This document shows positions 15,618 through 23,826 of a stretch of 38,020 bases of DNA, in pieces. Positions within the stretch are counted from its first letter, which is position 1. The number at the start of each line of letters is the position of its first letter. Both the position numbers and the translations under genes were made by a program. The notes under the pieces were generated by a model. That model was not told the DNA's origin, made no database searches, and saw only the letters and a list, made by a program, of their open reading frames with translations. This stretch comes from Desulfoluna butyratoxydans. GTDB lineage: Bacteria; Desulfobacterota; Desulfobacteria; Desulfobacterales; Desulfolunaceae. Location: assembly GCF_900699765.1 (NCBI RefSeq), contig NZ_CAADHO010000018.1, positions 1 through 38,020 on the forward strand, given 5' to 3'.

Positions 15618-16739
15618 ATGAAGATCTTGATAATAAATCAACATATGGCTGATGCTTTAGGCGGTAGTGAAACTCAATGTGATTTAATTGCGAAGGAATT
15701 ATATTCCCGAGGTCATGACGTCTCTTATGCCGCAGTGGATGGGTCTGATAATCATCGATATTCAGATTTTCCTTACTCAATATATCCATTAAATCTCAAA
15801 AATAATGATTTAGAATCTTTTTTAAGAAAGCATACACCGGATATTATTTATTGGAGATATAACAAGAACTTTTTGAGAAAATCTGTTCGTGTTTTTGGTT
15901 TGATGAATATCCCTTTTGTTTTTGCAATATCCCATATTAACGATACAAAGAGATTTTCATATAAGCCTGTCCCAATAGGTTCTTTAAAGGCGATACCAAA
16001 AGCTGTAGCTAAAATTACATTGCAAATGCTGCGTTCTGCTTGGAATTACAGTGCTATACGTAAAAGTAATGCAGTAACCAGCAATAATAAGAGTTTCCTT
16101 AAAAAGTTAACTCATGATGAGCGATTTGGTATATGGAATGCTGTAAATTTAGCATCCACACAGTTTAATTGGCCAAGGCCATATATCTGTTGGGTTGCTA
16201 ATATCAAAGCTGAAAAAAGACCCGAAAAATTTATCTGGATTGCAAAGCAAATATCAAAACATGTTCCTAACGTTGACTGCCTGATGGTCGGTCCGGTTCG
16301 ACAGGATACTTACACTTCAACGATTCAAAGAGCATGTAAAGATCACGCCAATTTTCATTATCTCGGCCCTAAGAAGCCAGAAGAGGTCAATGGGATTCTG
16401 GCTGAGTCACTCTGCCTTGTACATACTTGTGCTCCAGAAGGTTTTCCTAATATTTTCATACAGGCGTGGAGTCAGGTCATTCCTACGATCACCTTGGATT
16501 TTGATCCTGATGGGCTTATCGCTAATGAAAAACTCGGATTTGTATCTGGTAATGACGATCAGATGTTAGAAGATATTCTTTGTATCCTTAAGGAAGAAGA
16601 AATTCGGTCGGCAATTGGTCATCGTGCACGGAATTTTGCAAGATATAACTTTAGTGTGGATCGACTGGGTGACGAAGTTGAAAAAGTCTTTATTGATACG
16701 ATCAATAGATATAGCTCAGAACACTGTGGTCCAGAATAG
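15618..16739 (+). CDS. GT4-family glycosyltransferase; C-terminus ends inside IS4 copy C
   Basis: The product is a 373-residue GT-B enzyme. The N-terminal domain starts MKILIINQHMADALGGSETQ, with the Gly-rich loop of GT4 enzymes. The C-terminal domain includes ICWVANIKAEKRPEKFI (about residue 191) and HTCAPEGFPNIFIQAWSQ (about 273-290), the donor-binding E-x7-E-type region, although the second Glu is replaced. No clear Shine-Dalgarno precedes ATG 15618. The last codons (CAC TGT GGT CCA GAA, then TAG) are the first bases of IS4 copy C, which begins at 16722. The native stop was therefore lost and the IS supplies the residues HCGPE and the stop. The domain itself looks complete. The sugar and linkage are unknown. 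Confidence 0.87.
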   Translation: MKILIINQHMADALGGSETQCDLIAKELYSRGHDVSYAAVDGSDNHRYSDFPYSIYPLNLKNNDLESFLRKHTPDIIYWRYNKNFLRKSVRVFGLMNIPFVFAISHINDTKRFSYKPVPIGSLKAIPKAVAKITLQMLRSAWNYSAIRKSNAVTSNNKSFLKKLTHDERFGIWNAVNLASTQFNWPRPYICWVANIKAEKRPEKFIWIAKQISKHVPNVDCLMVGPVRQDTYTSTIQRACKDHANFHYLGPKKPEEVNGILAESLCLVHTCAPEGFPNIFIQAWSQVIPTITLDFDPDGLIANEKLGFVSGNDDQMLEDILCILKEEEIRSAIGHRARNFARYNFSVDRLGDEVEKVFIDTINRYSSEHCGPE

Positions 16740-18119
16740 GATTTGACCGGAAGTAAACCGCTGAGAATTTGAAAAGAAGTTCTTCATAAGGCATGGTAAA
16801 GTTTGCCAACAAAGACCTTGCAAAACAAGGAGCATATCAATGGTACGTCATGCCAGCCTTTTCAGTCAAATCGTAGGCTTTTTTGACCGTAACCGGTTTG
16901 CCCGCTTAGTCTCTGTCCACGACGCAGAAAGAAACGCAAAAGGCTTCAAATGCAGGGGCCATTTTGTTTCCATGCTTTTTAGCCAAATAGCTCAAGCAAA
17001 AAGACTCTGAGAAATATCTTGTGGTTTAGCCTCCGCCAATAGCAAGTTGAGGCACCTTGGAACAAAACAATCCCCAAGCGAGTCGACACTGTCATATTCA
17101 AACCAGAAGCGGCACTGGGGGATGTATAGAAGTTTCTTTTATCAAACCCTTGGTAAATGTCAGGCTCTTGCACCGACCAGGCATAAGTCTCGATTTAAGA
17201 TTAAATTATTGTCACTTGACAGCTCAACTATTTCTCTTTGCCTGGGGCTGTTTGCATGGGCAAAATTTCGAAGAGCAAAAGGTGCAGCTAAGCTGCATCT
17301 CCTTTTAGGCCATGACGGCTACCTGCCAGGTTTGTGCATATCATAACAGGTGGCACGCATGATGTCACCTTGGCGAGAAATTTGACTATCGCCCCAGAAC
17401 CAATAGCGGCAATGGGCCGAACCTACCATGATTACAGGCTGTTTTGTCGATGGGCTGAGGATCATGTCCATTTTGTAACAAGAACGAAAAGCAAAGCCGC
17501 ATATCGAGTCGTTGAAACAAGGGTGGTTCCAAAAAAACGAAATATTATCAGTGACGAAAATATTGAGTTCACAGCTAAGAAGTCTTATGAAAAATGTCCC
17601 CACCGGCTTCGAAAAATTGTCGTCTTCGATAAGGACAATGATAGGTATATTGAGCTGCTGACTAATCATATGACCTTTGGGGTAACTACTATTACAGCCA
17701 TTTATAAGGACTGATGGCAAATTGAGGTGTTCTTCGATGCGATAAAGCAGAACCTGCGAACCAAAACATTCGTTAGGACCTCTGAAAATGCCTTGATGAT
17801 ACAGATTTTGGACAGCACTTATCGCTATGTTGATTATCAAGTTCCTTCAGGCAAAATAAAAATTAGGCTGGTCACTGTCTAATCTTGTTGCCTTTATGAG
17901 GTGGAACCTGTTTACGCACCGGGATTTGTGGTTCTGGATAGATCAACCATATGATGTTCTGCCTCTTGAGCCTATGTCAGTACAGTTAATACTCTCATTT
18001 ACGTAAGCTGGACAGCATGCAGAACAATGGAACCTGCTTTTCAAAAACTTAACAAGATTCAATAATCACGGGGGCTCTCGAAGAAAATTATCTTGGGGAG
18101 GCTATTTTGGATAGTAGTG
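16722..18119 (+). mobile_element. IS4-family element, copy C (full length, best reference)
   Basis: This 1398-bp copy runs from CACTGTGGTCCAGAATAGG to GCTATTTTGGATAGTAGTG (inverted ends). Flanking 9-mers are AGCTCAGAA (16713-16721) and AGTTCAGAA (18120-18128), identical at 8 of 9 positions, which fits a 9-bp target duplication with one mutation. Of the copies here it has the fewest structural changes. It fills the gap between the GT4 gene and the Wzy-like gene (18185); the 65 bp after it hold no obvious promoter. Confidence 0.9.
16840..18006 (+). pseudogene. IS4-family transposase with DUF4372-type N-terminus, copy C (dead)
   Basis: ATG 16840 opens MVRHASLFSQIVGFFDRNRF, the DUF4372-type N-terminus. 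The frame stops at TGA 17008-17010, where related copies have a sense codon (AKSLREI). It resumes with EISCGLAS through LDSSTISLCLGLFAWAKF to about 17340, then shifts frame and runs HIITGGTHDV to AIYKD. A second TGA (17713-17715) stands where the family has Arg (YKDRWQIE). The second catalytic Asp region reads MGRTY instead of MDRAY, so a key Asp is lost too. The probable original stop is TAA at 18004-18006. At least two nonsense changes and one frameshift are present. Confidence 0.87.
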
Positions 18120-18184
18120 AGTTCAGAATATAAATGAAGTCATCATAAGCTAAAAAAAATAATAGTGTTTGTAGTCCGAATTGT

Positions 18185-19363
18185 ATGAAAATTATATATA
18201 TTATATTGCTTTTCACCATGCTGCTTTTCAGCTTCCTTACAGGAAGGAATCTATGCGGTATAGGCAACCATGATGTGGGTGCAGTCGCATTTATTTTATA
18301 TTTTTCATTAATACTTTTCAGCCGGAACCTGAGAGTTTATTACAATAGAGCTGCCGTTTACTATTTTGTTTTTGCCATGCTGGCAATGATGTCATTGCTT
18401 TATGCTCATGATGTAAGTCTTGGGCAAATTGTGCTGCTTCGAATGGCAATCGTTTTTGTCACTTTTATGGCGATTTATCAGTATATTAAAACTGAAGAAC
18501 GGTTGATAACTTTTTTGACTGTATATTTGCTGGCAGCACTTTGTTATTCTGTTGTGTTGTGGGTAACGACTGATTTCAGCCATTCGTTTAGATGGTTTAA
18601 CCAGCAAAGCTATAACACGATCGCCACGAATTTTTTTGGTGTTTTAGTGGCAACCCTGATGCTTCTGTCTATGAAGAAAAAAAACGTCTTATATCCAGTT
18701 GTTTTATATTTAATTGTGCTGATTTTATCTACTGCTTCAGTAAAGGTGAATCTTGCAATGGCTCTTTTTGGGGGTATTTCGTTCTCGTATAAGTTTGCTA
18801 AGAGCTCAAATCTTTCGAGAATTATGTTTCTGGTTATCTTTGTAGTTATTTTGGGCTCATTGTATTTTGTCATATCAAAATATGATGTTTTTGATCGCCA
18901 TATTAATCGGATAGCATCTACTGTCAATTCAATGATTATTGACAAAAAATTACCCGGTGCTGCCGGGTATGAGTTTCGGTACATGCTTTGGGATTCAGGG
19001 GTCAGGTATTGGCTTGACAGCCCTCTGTGGGGTCATGGAGTCAATAACTTTAGATATTTGTTTGAGATTGAAAATGGGTACCAGACCTATTCGCATAACA
19101 CCTTGATTGAGTTGTTGGTTGGTTTGGGGTTATTTGGATCTTTTGTTTTTTCTATGATTATATTTTATTCTCTTAAAGCTAATTTATGCGTTTATAAATT
19201 GAATAGATCTATAAGAGAGATTTACCTTTTTGCTGGTTTGGTGTGCTTTACACTTGTTGGGTTCGGTCAGCAAATATACTATAGTAATCAGTTCTTTATA
19301 TTTCTCGGCTGGAGTTTTGCTTACTTCAAAATAAGCAGGACTCCTAGAGTGTTTTTTGTGTAG
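18185..19363 (+). CDS. O-antigen polymerase/ligase family membrane protein (Wzy-like)
   Basis: This 392-residue inner-membrane protein has about 10-12 hydrophobic spans. The O-antigen ligase/polymerase (Wzy_C, PF04932-type) signature sits in the large periplasmic loop: RYMLWDSGVRYWLDSPLWGH followed by GVNNFR (about residues 264-290) and YSHNTLIELLVGLGLFG (about 301-317). These proteins join undecaprenol-linked repeat units or ligate glycan to lipid A core or protein. A polymerase role fits because there is a single copy within the cluster. ATG 18185 has no good ribosome site. The gene begins 65 bp after IS4 copy C. Whether it is a polymerase or an O-oligosaccharyltransferase/ligase cannot be decided from these motifs. 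Confidence 0.85.
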   Translation: MKIIYIILLFTMLLFSFLTGRNLCGIGNHDVGAVAFILYFSLILFSRNLRVYYNRAAVYYFVFAMLAMMSLLYAHDVSLGQIVLLRMAIVFVTFMAIYQYIKTEERLITFLTVYLLAALCYSVVLWVTTDFSHSFRWFNQQSYNTIATNFFGVLVATLMLLSMKKKNVLYPVVLYLIVLILSTASVKVNLAMALFGGISFSYKFAKSSNLSRIMFLVIFVVILGSLYFVISKYDVFDRHINRIASTVNSMIIDKKLPGAAGYEFRYMLWDSGVRYWLDSPLWGHGVNNFRYLFEIENGYQTYSHNTLIELLVGLGLFGSFVFSMIIFYSLKANLCVYKLNRSIREIYLFAGLVCFTLVGFGQQIYYSNQFFIFLGWSFAYFKISRTPRVFFV

Positions 19364-19820
19364 TATTTTTACTCTTTCTGTTTTGCAATCTACCTTGTTC
19401 TCAAAGGGTTTTGAGTGCTGAACTCGTTTGTCTTTTCGGGCCTATGGCGGTCAATTTTAACTTTGGCTAAGGATGAGCCCTAAAATAAAATATACACACC
19501 CCGAAAGGTGATGCTGAAATCACCATTCTAAATCACAGGTGGATATGCGTTAGCGTTGATTAGGTCGACGGCTTTCGATTGTACATTTATTTTCTGACAC
19601 AGCCCTAACTCATCAATCGGGAGGTTGTGATTAGGCATTGAATAAGCTTATTAGCTGTGACCTTTTGGAGTACTATCGCTGAAAGATCATCAATAGAAAA
19701 AATTTGTGGCTATCTTGCTTTAATGTTTAACGCGGTTACTTAACTTTATTTGTCATGGTCAAAGAAATGGACTCAGAGATTATTGGCAGATGGTGAAAGA
19801 TATTATTTCTAAGGATTATC
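19364..19820. other. Gene-free gap, possible mobile-element remnant
   Basis: 457 bp lie between the Wzy-like gene and the GT2 gene, with no ORF of coding character. A small perfect palindrome GGTGAT…ATCACC lies near 19507-19525. The segment 19470-19615 is less AT-rich than its surroundings and contains TTTTCTGACACAGCCC, which resembles an IS terminus when read on the minus strand. I could not identify a matching second end or a transposase piece, so this is only a hint. AAGGA at 19811-19815 is the ribosome site of the next gene. Confidence 0.35.
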
Positions 19821-20777
19821 ATGAAAGACAGTGAGCCTCTTTTTTCAGTCGCAATAGTAACGCAGAATAGATGTCAATCACTTTGCCGTGCCATAGATTC
19901 AGTGTATAGGCAGACATATGCCCCCATTGAGATCGTTTTGGTCGACAATGCGTCAAGTGATAATAGCGTGGAAGTAGTTCGTGATAAATGGCCGGAAATC
20001 AAAATTATTCGTCTTCATCGCAATGTTGGTTGTCAACCCGGTCGTAATATCGCAATGATGAATTGTAAGGGCAAATACATATTCAATCTTGATGATGATG
20101 GAGAACTTGATTGTCGAGCTATTGAGTTAATGGCAGCACGATTTGAGTTGGATGAAAAGCTCGCTGTCATATGTTGCTCGACACCTCCTATTGAGAATTC
20201 TCTTACAGCACCTCGTGAAGCTCTTAATATGTCAGAGAGGTGGGTTGGGATTTTTCGTGGGGGGGCATCTGCAATTCGCTCTTCAATTTTGTCAGAAACG
20301 GGTTATTTTCCTGAGTTCCCTCGTGCTGGCAGTGAGGCTGTATTATCAGCATATATTATTGACAATCAATATACGATACTTTATTACCCACCGGCGATTA
20401 TGTATCATCCTCCTGCCCGAGTGGGGAAAGTGCTAAAAGAACATACTTTTTATAACGGGTGGCACATACCCAAAAGAGCCGTATTGTATCTGCCTTGGCC
20501 TAATGTCCTTACTGAAGGCCTATGGGGCAGCATTCGAGGTTTTGTTGCTGCGATACAATCCCAGAATGGGCTTGCTTATTTGAGGGGATGCATTCGTTTT
20601 TTGTTGGATCTGCCTAATGCAATATCTGAGCGAAAGCCAATATCAAAGTTAACGGTGAAAAAAATATCTTTTTTGCTTTATAACAACATTGAAAGTAAAG
20701 ATGATATTAACAAAGGTTCGGATTTTTCGTTGTTTAAACTGGTTTATATTCGCTGGAATAGGTGGCGTTGTAGCTAG
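19821..20777 (+). CDS. GT2-family glycosyltransferase
   Basis: The 318-residue protein has a GT-A fold. The N-terminal nucleotide-sugar domain reads FSVAIVTQNRCQSLCRAIDS, then IEIVLVDNASSDNS (about residues 37-50), NVGCQPGRNIAM, and YIFNLDDDGELD (about 91-102), whose Asp cluster is the metal-binding DXD. The acceptor side includes FRGGASAIRSSIL and FPEFPRAGSEAVLSAYI. ATG 19821 is 6 nt from AAGGA. About 70 bp separate it from the next glycosyltransferase gene, so the two are likely co-transcribed. Relatives include rhamnosyl- and other inverting transferases; a rhamnosyl acceptor or donor role is possible given rfbBACD nearby, but nothing in the sequence proves it. A run of seven G occurs at 20259-20265. 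Confidence 0.88.
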   Translation: MKDSEPLFSVAIVTQNRCQSLCRAIDSVYRQTYAPIEIVLVDNASSDNSVEVVRDKWPEIKIIRLHRNVGCQPGRNIAMMNCKGKYIFNLDDDGELDCRAIELMAARFELDEKLAVICCSTPPIENSLTAPREALNMSERWVGIFRGGASAIRSSILSETGYFPEFPRAGSEAVLSAYIIDNQYTILYYPPAIMYHPPARVGKVLKEHTFYNGWHIPKRAVLYLPWPNVLTEGLWGSIRGFVAAIQSQNGLAYLRGCIRFLLDLPNAISERKPISKLTVKKISFLLYNNIESKDDINKGSDFSLFKLVYIRWNRWRCS

Positions 20778-20849
20778 CGAGTTTAATACTGTTATGTGGC
20801 TTCCATTAAAATAGTGAGTTAATTAATCCAGGGGTTAAGAGCACATCTT

Positions 20850-22001
20850 ATGGGGCAAGACGATAAATGTATATATATACTGCCTGTGCCACACTTTTTT
20901 TCTCAAAACAATGGTGTCGGTGGACATGTTACGCATGCTTTAGGCATAATACATGGTTTGAAACGGTGTGGTGTTCATGTTGAATATATTGCGCATGAAA
21001 CAAACAGTGCTTTAGACTTGAGTCAATCGCAACAGAATAAGGTAATGTTGCGATCAAGATCTACTTTTGGCCGGCAAGTGTGGAATGCAAAGCTGACGAA
21101 AAAAATTCATGGCTTGGTTGATAAATGTGACCCTAAGTTTTGTTATATTCGGTATTCGGCCGGTTTTGCCCCCTGGATTCCGATTGTAAAAAAAATACTG
21201 GGTGACATTCCATTGGTGCTTGAGGTGAATAGCTTTTTATCTCAAAGGTACAGATGGGGCAAATTTATCGACCGGCTTGCTATTCGTTCAGCTGATTTAA
21301 TGATAAGTGTCTCGACAAAAAACAAGCATGAGTTGTTACAGGTTATAGGGGAGCATTTTGCCATACATTCAATAGTGTTACCTAATGGGGTTGATCTTTC
21401 ACGGTTTTCCTCTACGGTGGAAACTTCTTGTTCATGTACCCAAAAAGGATTCAATATCGGGTATCTTGGTGTGCTTAAAGAGAGGTATGGGTTGGAAGTT
21501 ATGCTGGATGCAGCCCGAATTATTGTACACCAATACCCTGAGGTCGTTTTTAATATATATGGAGAAGGCCCATATAGTGAAGCACTGCAGCGTAGGGCAG
21601 TCAGGCAAAAAAATGTGGTTTTTCATGGACCAATTCCTTTTGACCAAGTTCCACCGCTATATCGGAGCTTCGATGTATGCATAAATACAGCCCATCCGGA
21701 AACATTTCAGAACTCACCCATTAAACTGTTTGAATATATGGCTTCCTCTAAGCCAATTATACATGCTGACACTCCACAGGCTAGAGAAGTTTTGGGGAAT
21801 GACAAATGTGGTTTGCTTTTTAAGTGGGATGATCCAGATGACTTGGTAAATAAGATCATTAGCCTGATCGAAGATCCAAAATTCGCATCGCAGCTAGCTT
21901 ACAATGCTCGACAGGAGGCTCTGCGACATCACTCGTGGGATTGTCGTGTCAACGTATTGTTGCAGGTTTTGAAAGAAAGAGGTCTCCTTGTTACAAAATA
22001 G
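20850..22001 (+). CDS. GT4-family glycosyltransferase
   Basis: This 383-residue GT-B enzyme starts with an N-terminal domain reading IYILPVPHFFSQNNGVGGHV, with the Gly-rich nucleotide loop (GGH) of GT4 enzymes. The linker reads VLPNGVDLSRF (about residue 177). The C-terminal domain has GYLGVLKERYGLEVMLDA and NTAHPETFQNSPIKLFEYMA (about 279-298). The latter holds the E-x7-E donor-sugar motif (Glu in PETFQ and in FEYMA). The start has only a poor ribosome site (TAAGAG at 15 nt). Its 3' end overlaps the next ORF by 14 nt, suggesting translational coupling. The linkage formed is unknown. Confidence 0.9.
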   Translation: MGQDDKCIYILPVPHFFSQNNGVGGHVTHALGIIHGLKRCGVHVEYIAHETNSALDLSQSQQNKVMLRSRSTFGRQVWNAKLTKKIHGLVDKCDPKFCYIRYSAGFAPWIPIVKKILGDIPLVLEVNSFLSQRYRWGKFIDRLAIRSADLMISVSTKNKHELLQVIGEHFAIHSIVLPNGVDLSRFSSTVETSCSCTQKGFNIGYLGVLKERYGLEVMLDAARIIVHQYPEVVFNIYGEGPYSEALQRRAVRQKNVVFHGPIPFDQVPPLYRSFDVCINTAHPETFQNSPIKLFEYMASSKPIIHADTPQAREVLGNDKCGLLFKWDDPDDLVNKIISLIEDPKFASQLAYNARQEALRHHSWDCRVNVLLQVLKERGLLVTK

Positions 22002-23007
22002 TAGAGGACTTGTGCAGTGCTGCAATGGGGCAGCCCTAGTTATTTCAAGAAAAAACAAGTTGTTTATAAGCTATGATTATGGTGAAACATGGAGTTTTGA
22101 AATTTCAATTCCGATTCCATCTATTAACCAGCTAAAAGGGATGACCGTCATTACGTCGAGATTGTTTCGTCAGAAAATTGATCATGTAGCGTGGGTTGAT
22201 AAAGACTGTATGGTTGTCCTTGGCTATGGATCAATTTACTCAGTTGACTTAAATGGCAGTTCTGTTAGATCTGTTGCTCCAGTTTATGGAAAACGTCCGC
22301 TCTCTTTATGTGATGCACCGGAAGGTTTATACTATGGTGAATATCGCGATAATTCTGAACGGTCAACTATTCATGTATGGGGTAGTAGTGACAAGGGGGT
22401 GTCCTGGAATCCGGTATGGCATTTTGATTCCGTGAGACATGTGCATGGTGTATTTTATGACTCTTATACTGATGCTATCTGGGTAACAACCGGGGATACC
22501 GATAGTGAATCTGCTTTGTGGAGGACCACGGATAATTTTCAGTCCCTTGAATGCGTACTTCACGGGTCACAGCAGTACAGAGCTGTACAGCTTCTTTTTT
22601 CTGCAGAATATGTGTATTGGGGGTCTGATACCCCCTTGGAGAAAAATTATTTATATCGTTTCGAAAGAACATCTGGTCGTGTTGAGCGGATACATGCCGT
22701 GGAAGGCTCCGTTTTCTGGGGGGGGGAAGTAAACGGTCGATTGTTTTTTTCAACGGCAGTCGAGCCGAGTGATGTAAATAATTGTAATTGCTCGTGTGTA
22801 TGGGGGTCGCAGGATGGCTCAGCTTGGACTTGTGTTGCCCGTTTTAATAAGGATAGATGGCCTAAGAAACTGTTTCAGTATGGTCAGACATTTTTCCCTT
22901 CCGGTCATAATGATTCTGATTACCTGTGGATTACGCCATTTGCAACGGAGCAGCATGAAACGTTGCAGAAGATGGATGTGAGGGAGATTTTTAATAATGC
23001 AATATAA
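21988..23007 (+). CDS. BNR/Asp-box beta-propeller protein of unknown function in glycan cluster
   Basis: The 339-residue protein contains at least four Asp-box-like repeats: ISYDYGETWSF (about 27-37), GSSDKGVSWNPV (about 132), TTDNFQSLECV (about 184) and GSQDGSAWTCV (about 272). This fits a sialidase-like beta-propeller, but catalytic sialidase residues (RIP motif, Arg triad) are not evident. No signal peptide is seen. The TTG start at 21988 overlaps the previous gene by 14 nt and has AAGAGG 5 nt upstream; GTG 22012 is an alternative with a closer AGAGGA. The 3' end overlaps the next gene by 11 nt. A run of nine G (22718-22726) lies inside the frame (FWGGEV). It could bind the glycan or its intermediates, but the role is unknown to me. 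Confidence 0.7.
   Translation: MLQNSRGLVQCCNGAALVISRKNKLFISYDYGETWSFEISIPIPSINQLKGMTVITSRLFRQKIDHVAWVDKDCMVVLGYGSIYSVDLNGSSVRSVAPVYGKRPLSLCDAPEGLYYGEYRDNSERSTIHVWGSSDKGVSWNPVWHFDSVRHVHGVFYDSYTDAIWVTTGDTDSESALWRTTDNFQSLECVLHGSQQYRAVQLLFSAEYVYWGSDTPLEKNYLYRFERTSGRVERIHAVEGSVFWGGEVNGRLFFSTAVEPSDVNNCNCSCVWGSQDGSAWTCVARFNKDRWPKKLFQYGQTFFPSGHNDSDYLWITPFATEQHETLQKMDVREIFNNAI
22718..22726 (+). repeat. Poly-G(9) tract inside the beta-propeller gene
   Basis: Nine consecutive G at about residues 244-247 (codons TGG GGG GGG G). It is the longest G run I found in the window, in an otherwise AT-leaning gene. A change of one G would shift the frame and remove the last ~90 residues. Such tracts can be slippage-prone. 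Confidence 0.8.
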
Positions 23008-23824
23008 TGACTTGTCTATTCCGGAAAACATGGAATCGTTTAACCAAGAGATTATTAAAAGGTATCTTGAAAATATTGAAATAGAAATAGAGCAAGGTGT
23101 TTTTACCGAGAGAGATATCGATCTTTTGAATGATGCACTGTATCAAAGATTTTTAAACAGGAAGACAAGGGCTTTTTTTGAATATCATTTTTACCCTATC
23201 TGGATAGACACCGTCCGTGAAATATTTGCTGGTTGCCCTCATCCGAAAATTATTGAACTTGGCTGTGGAACAGGCGCTTCCTCCTTATTATTTGCTCTTC
23301 TCGGAGCGGATGTTACAGGGATAGAACTTGATGCAGAACTGGTAGCTGTCTGTAATAAGCGGAAGGAAATATATCAACGGCATTCCCAAATTTTATCAGC
23401 AAATTTTTATCAAGGAAATACCCTTGAATTTTCCTATGAAGAGTTTGCTCCTGTTGATGTTTTCTTTTCTTTGTTTGCTTTTAATCTCATGAAACCAGCC
23501 ACGTTGCTGCTTCCTAAGATGGTTGAGGTCTTGAACCCGGGGGGTAAGATTGTGATTGTGGATGGAAATTGTTCCAATATATACAGTCGGTGCATGCCGT
23601 CTAGGAAACGTCCCGGTGTATTAAGCCCAGGTGAGATGGGAAAAGAGTTGGAACGGCTTGGATGTAAAGTTAAAAAGTCGAAGATCCAGTGTGGCATACC
23701 TCCCTTTTTATTTTCGATGCCCAGTATCGCTTCCAAAGCGCAACAGTTTGAGAACATGCTCATACATTCAGGTTTCTATAGACACCTTGGCGTTTCATAT
23801 TCGATTGTAGCAGAGAAGGTATAG
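22997..23824 (+). CDS. Class I SAM-dependent methyltransferase
   Basis: The 275-residue protein has an N-terminal helical region (about 1-75) before a Rossmann methyltransferase core. Motif I is IIELGCGTGASSLLFALLGA (about residues 88-107), followed by VTGIELDAELVAVC (the acidic ribose-binding Glu), FYQGNTLEF, and VEVLNPGGKIVIVDG (motif III, about 177-191). ATG 22997 overlaps the beta-propeller gene by 11 nt, and the stop is 2 nt before wecB. It therefore sits in a coupled run of genes. Sugar or lipid-intermediate methylation, possibly chain-terminal capping, is a reasonable guess, but the acceptor is unknown. Confidence 0.85.
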   Translation: MQYNDLSIPENMESFNQEIIKRYLENIEIEIEQGVFTERDIDLLNDALYQRFLNRKTRAFFEYHFYPIWIDTVREIFAGCPHPKIIELGCGTGASSLLFALLGADVTGIELDAELVAVCNKRKEIYQRHSQILSANFYQGNTLEFSYEEFAPVDVFFSLFAFNLMKPATLLLPKMVEVLNPGGKIVIVDGNCSNIYSRCMPSRKRPGVLSPGEMGKELERLGCKVKKSKIQCGIPPFLFSMPSIASKAQQFENMLIHSGFYRHLGVSYSIVAEKV

Positions 23825-23826
23825 TA

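Noticed and set aside
16979..17346. Several 60-100-residue frames on both strands in the IS4 copies
   Set aside because: They are pieces or opposite-strand shadows of the broken transposase gene, not separate genes.
20259..20265. G7 runs (also near 26126 and 32124) as phase-variable tracts
   Set aside because: Seven-base runs recur in several genes and are too short to single out; only the G9 run was kept.
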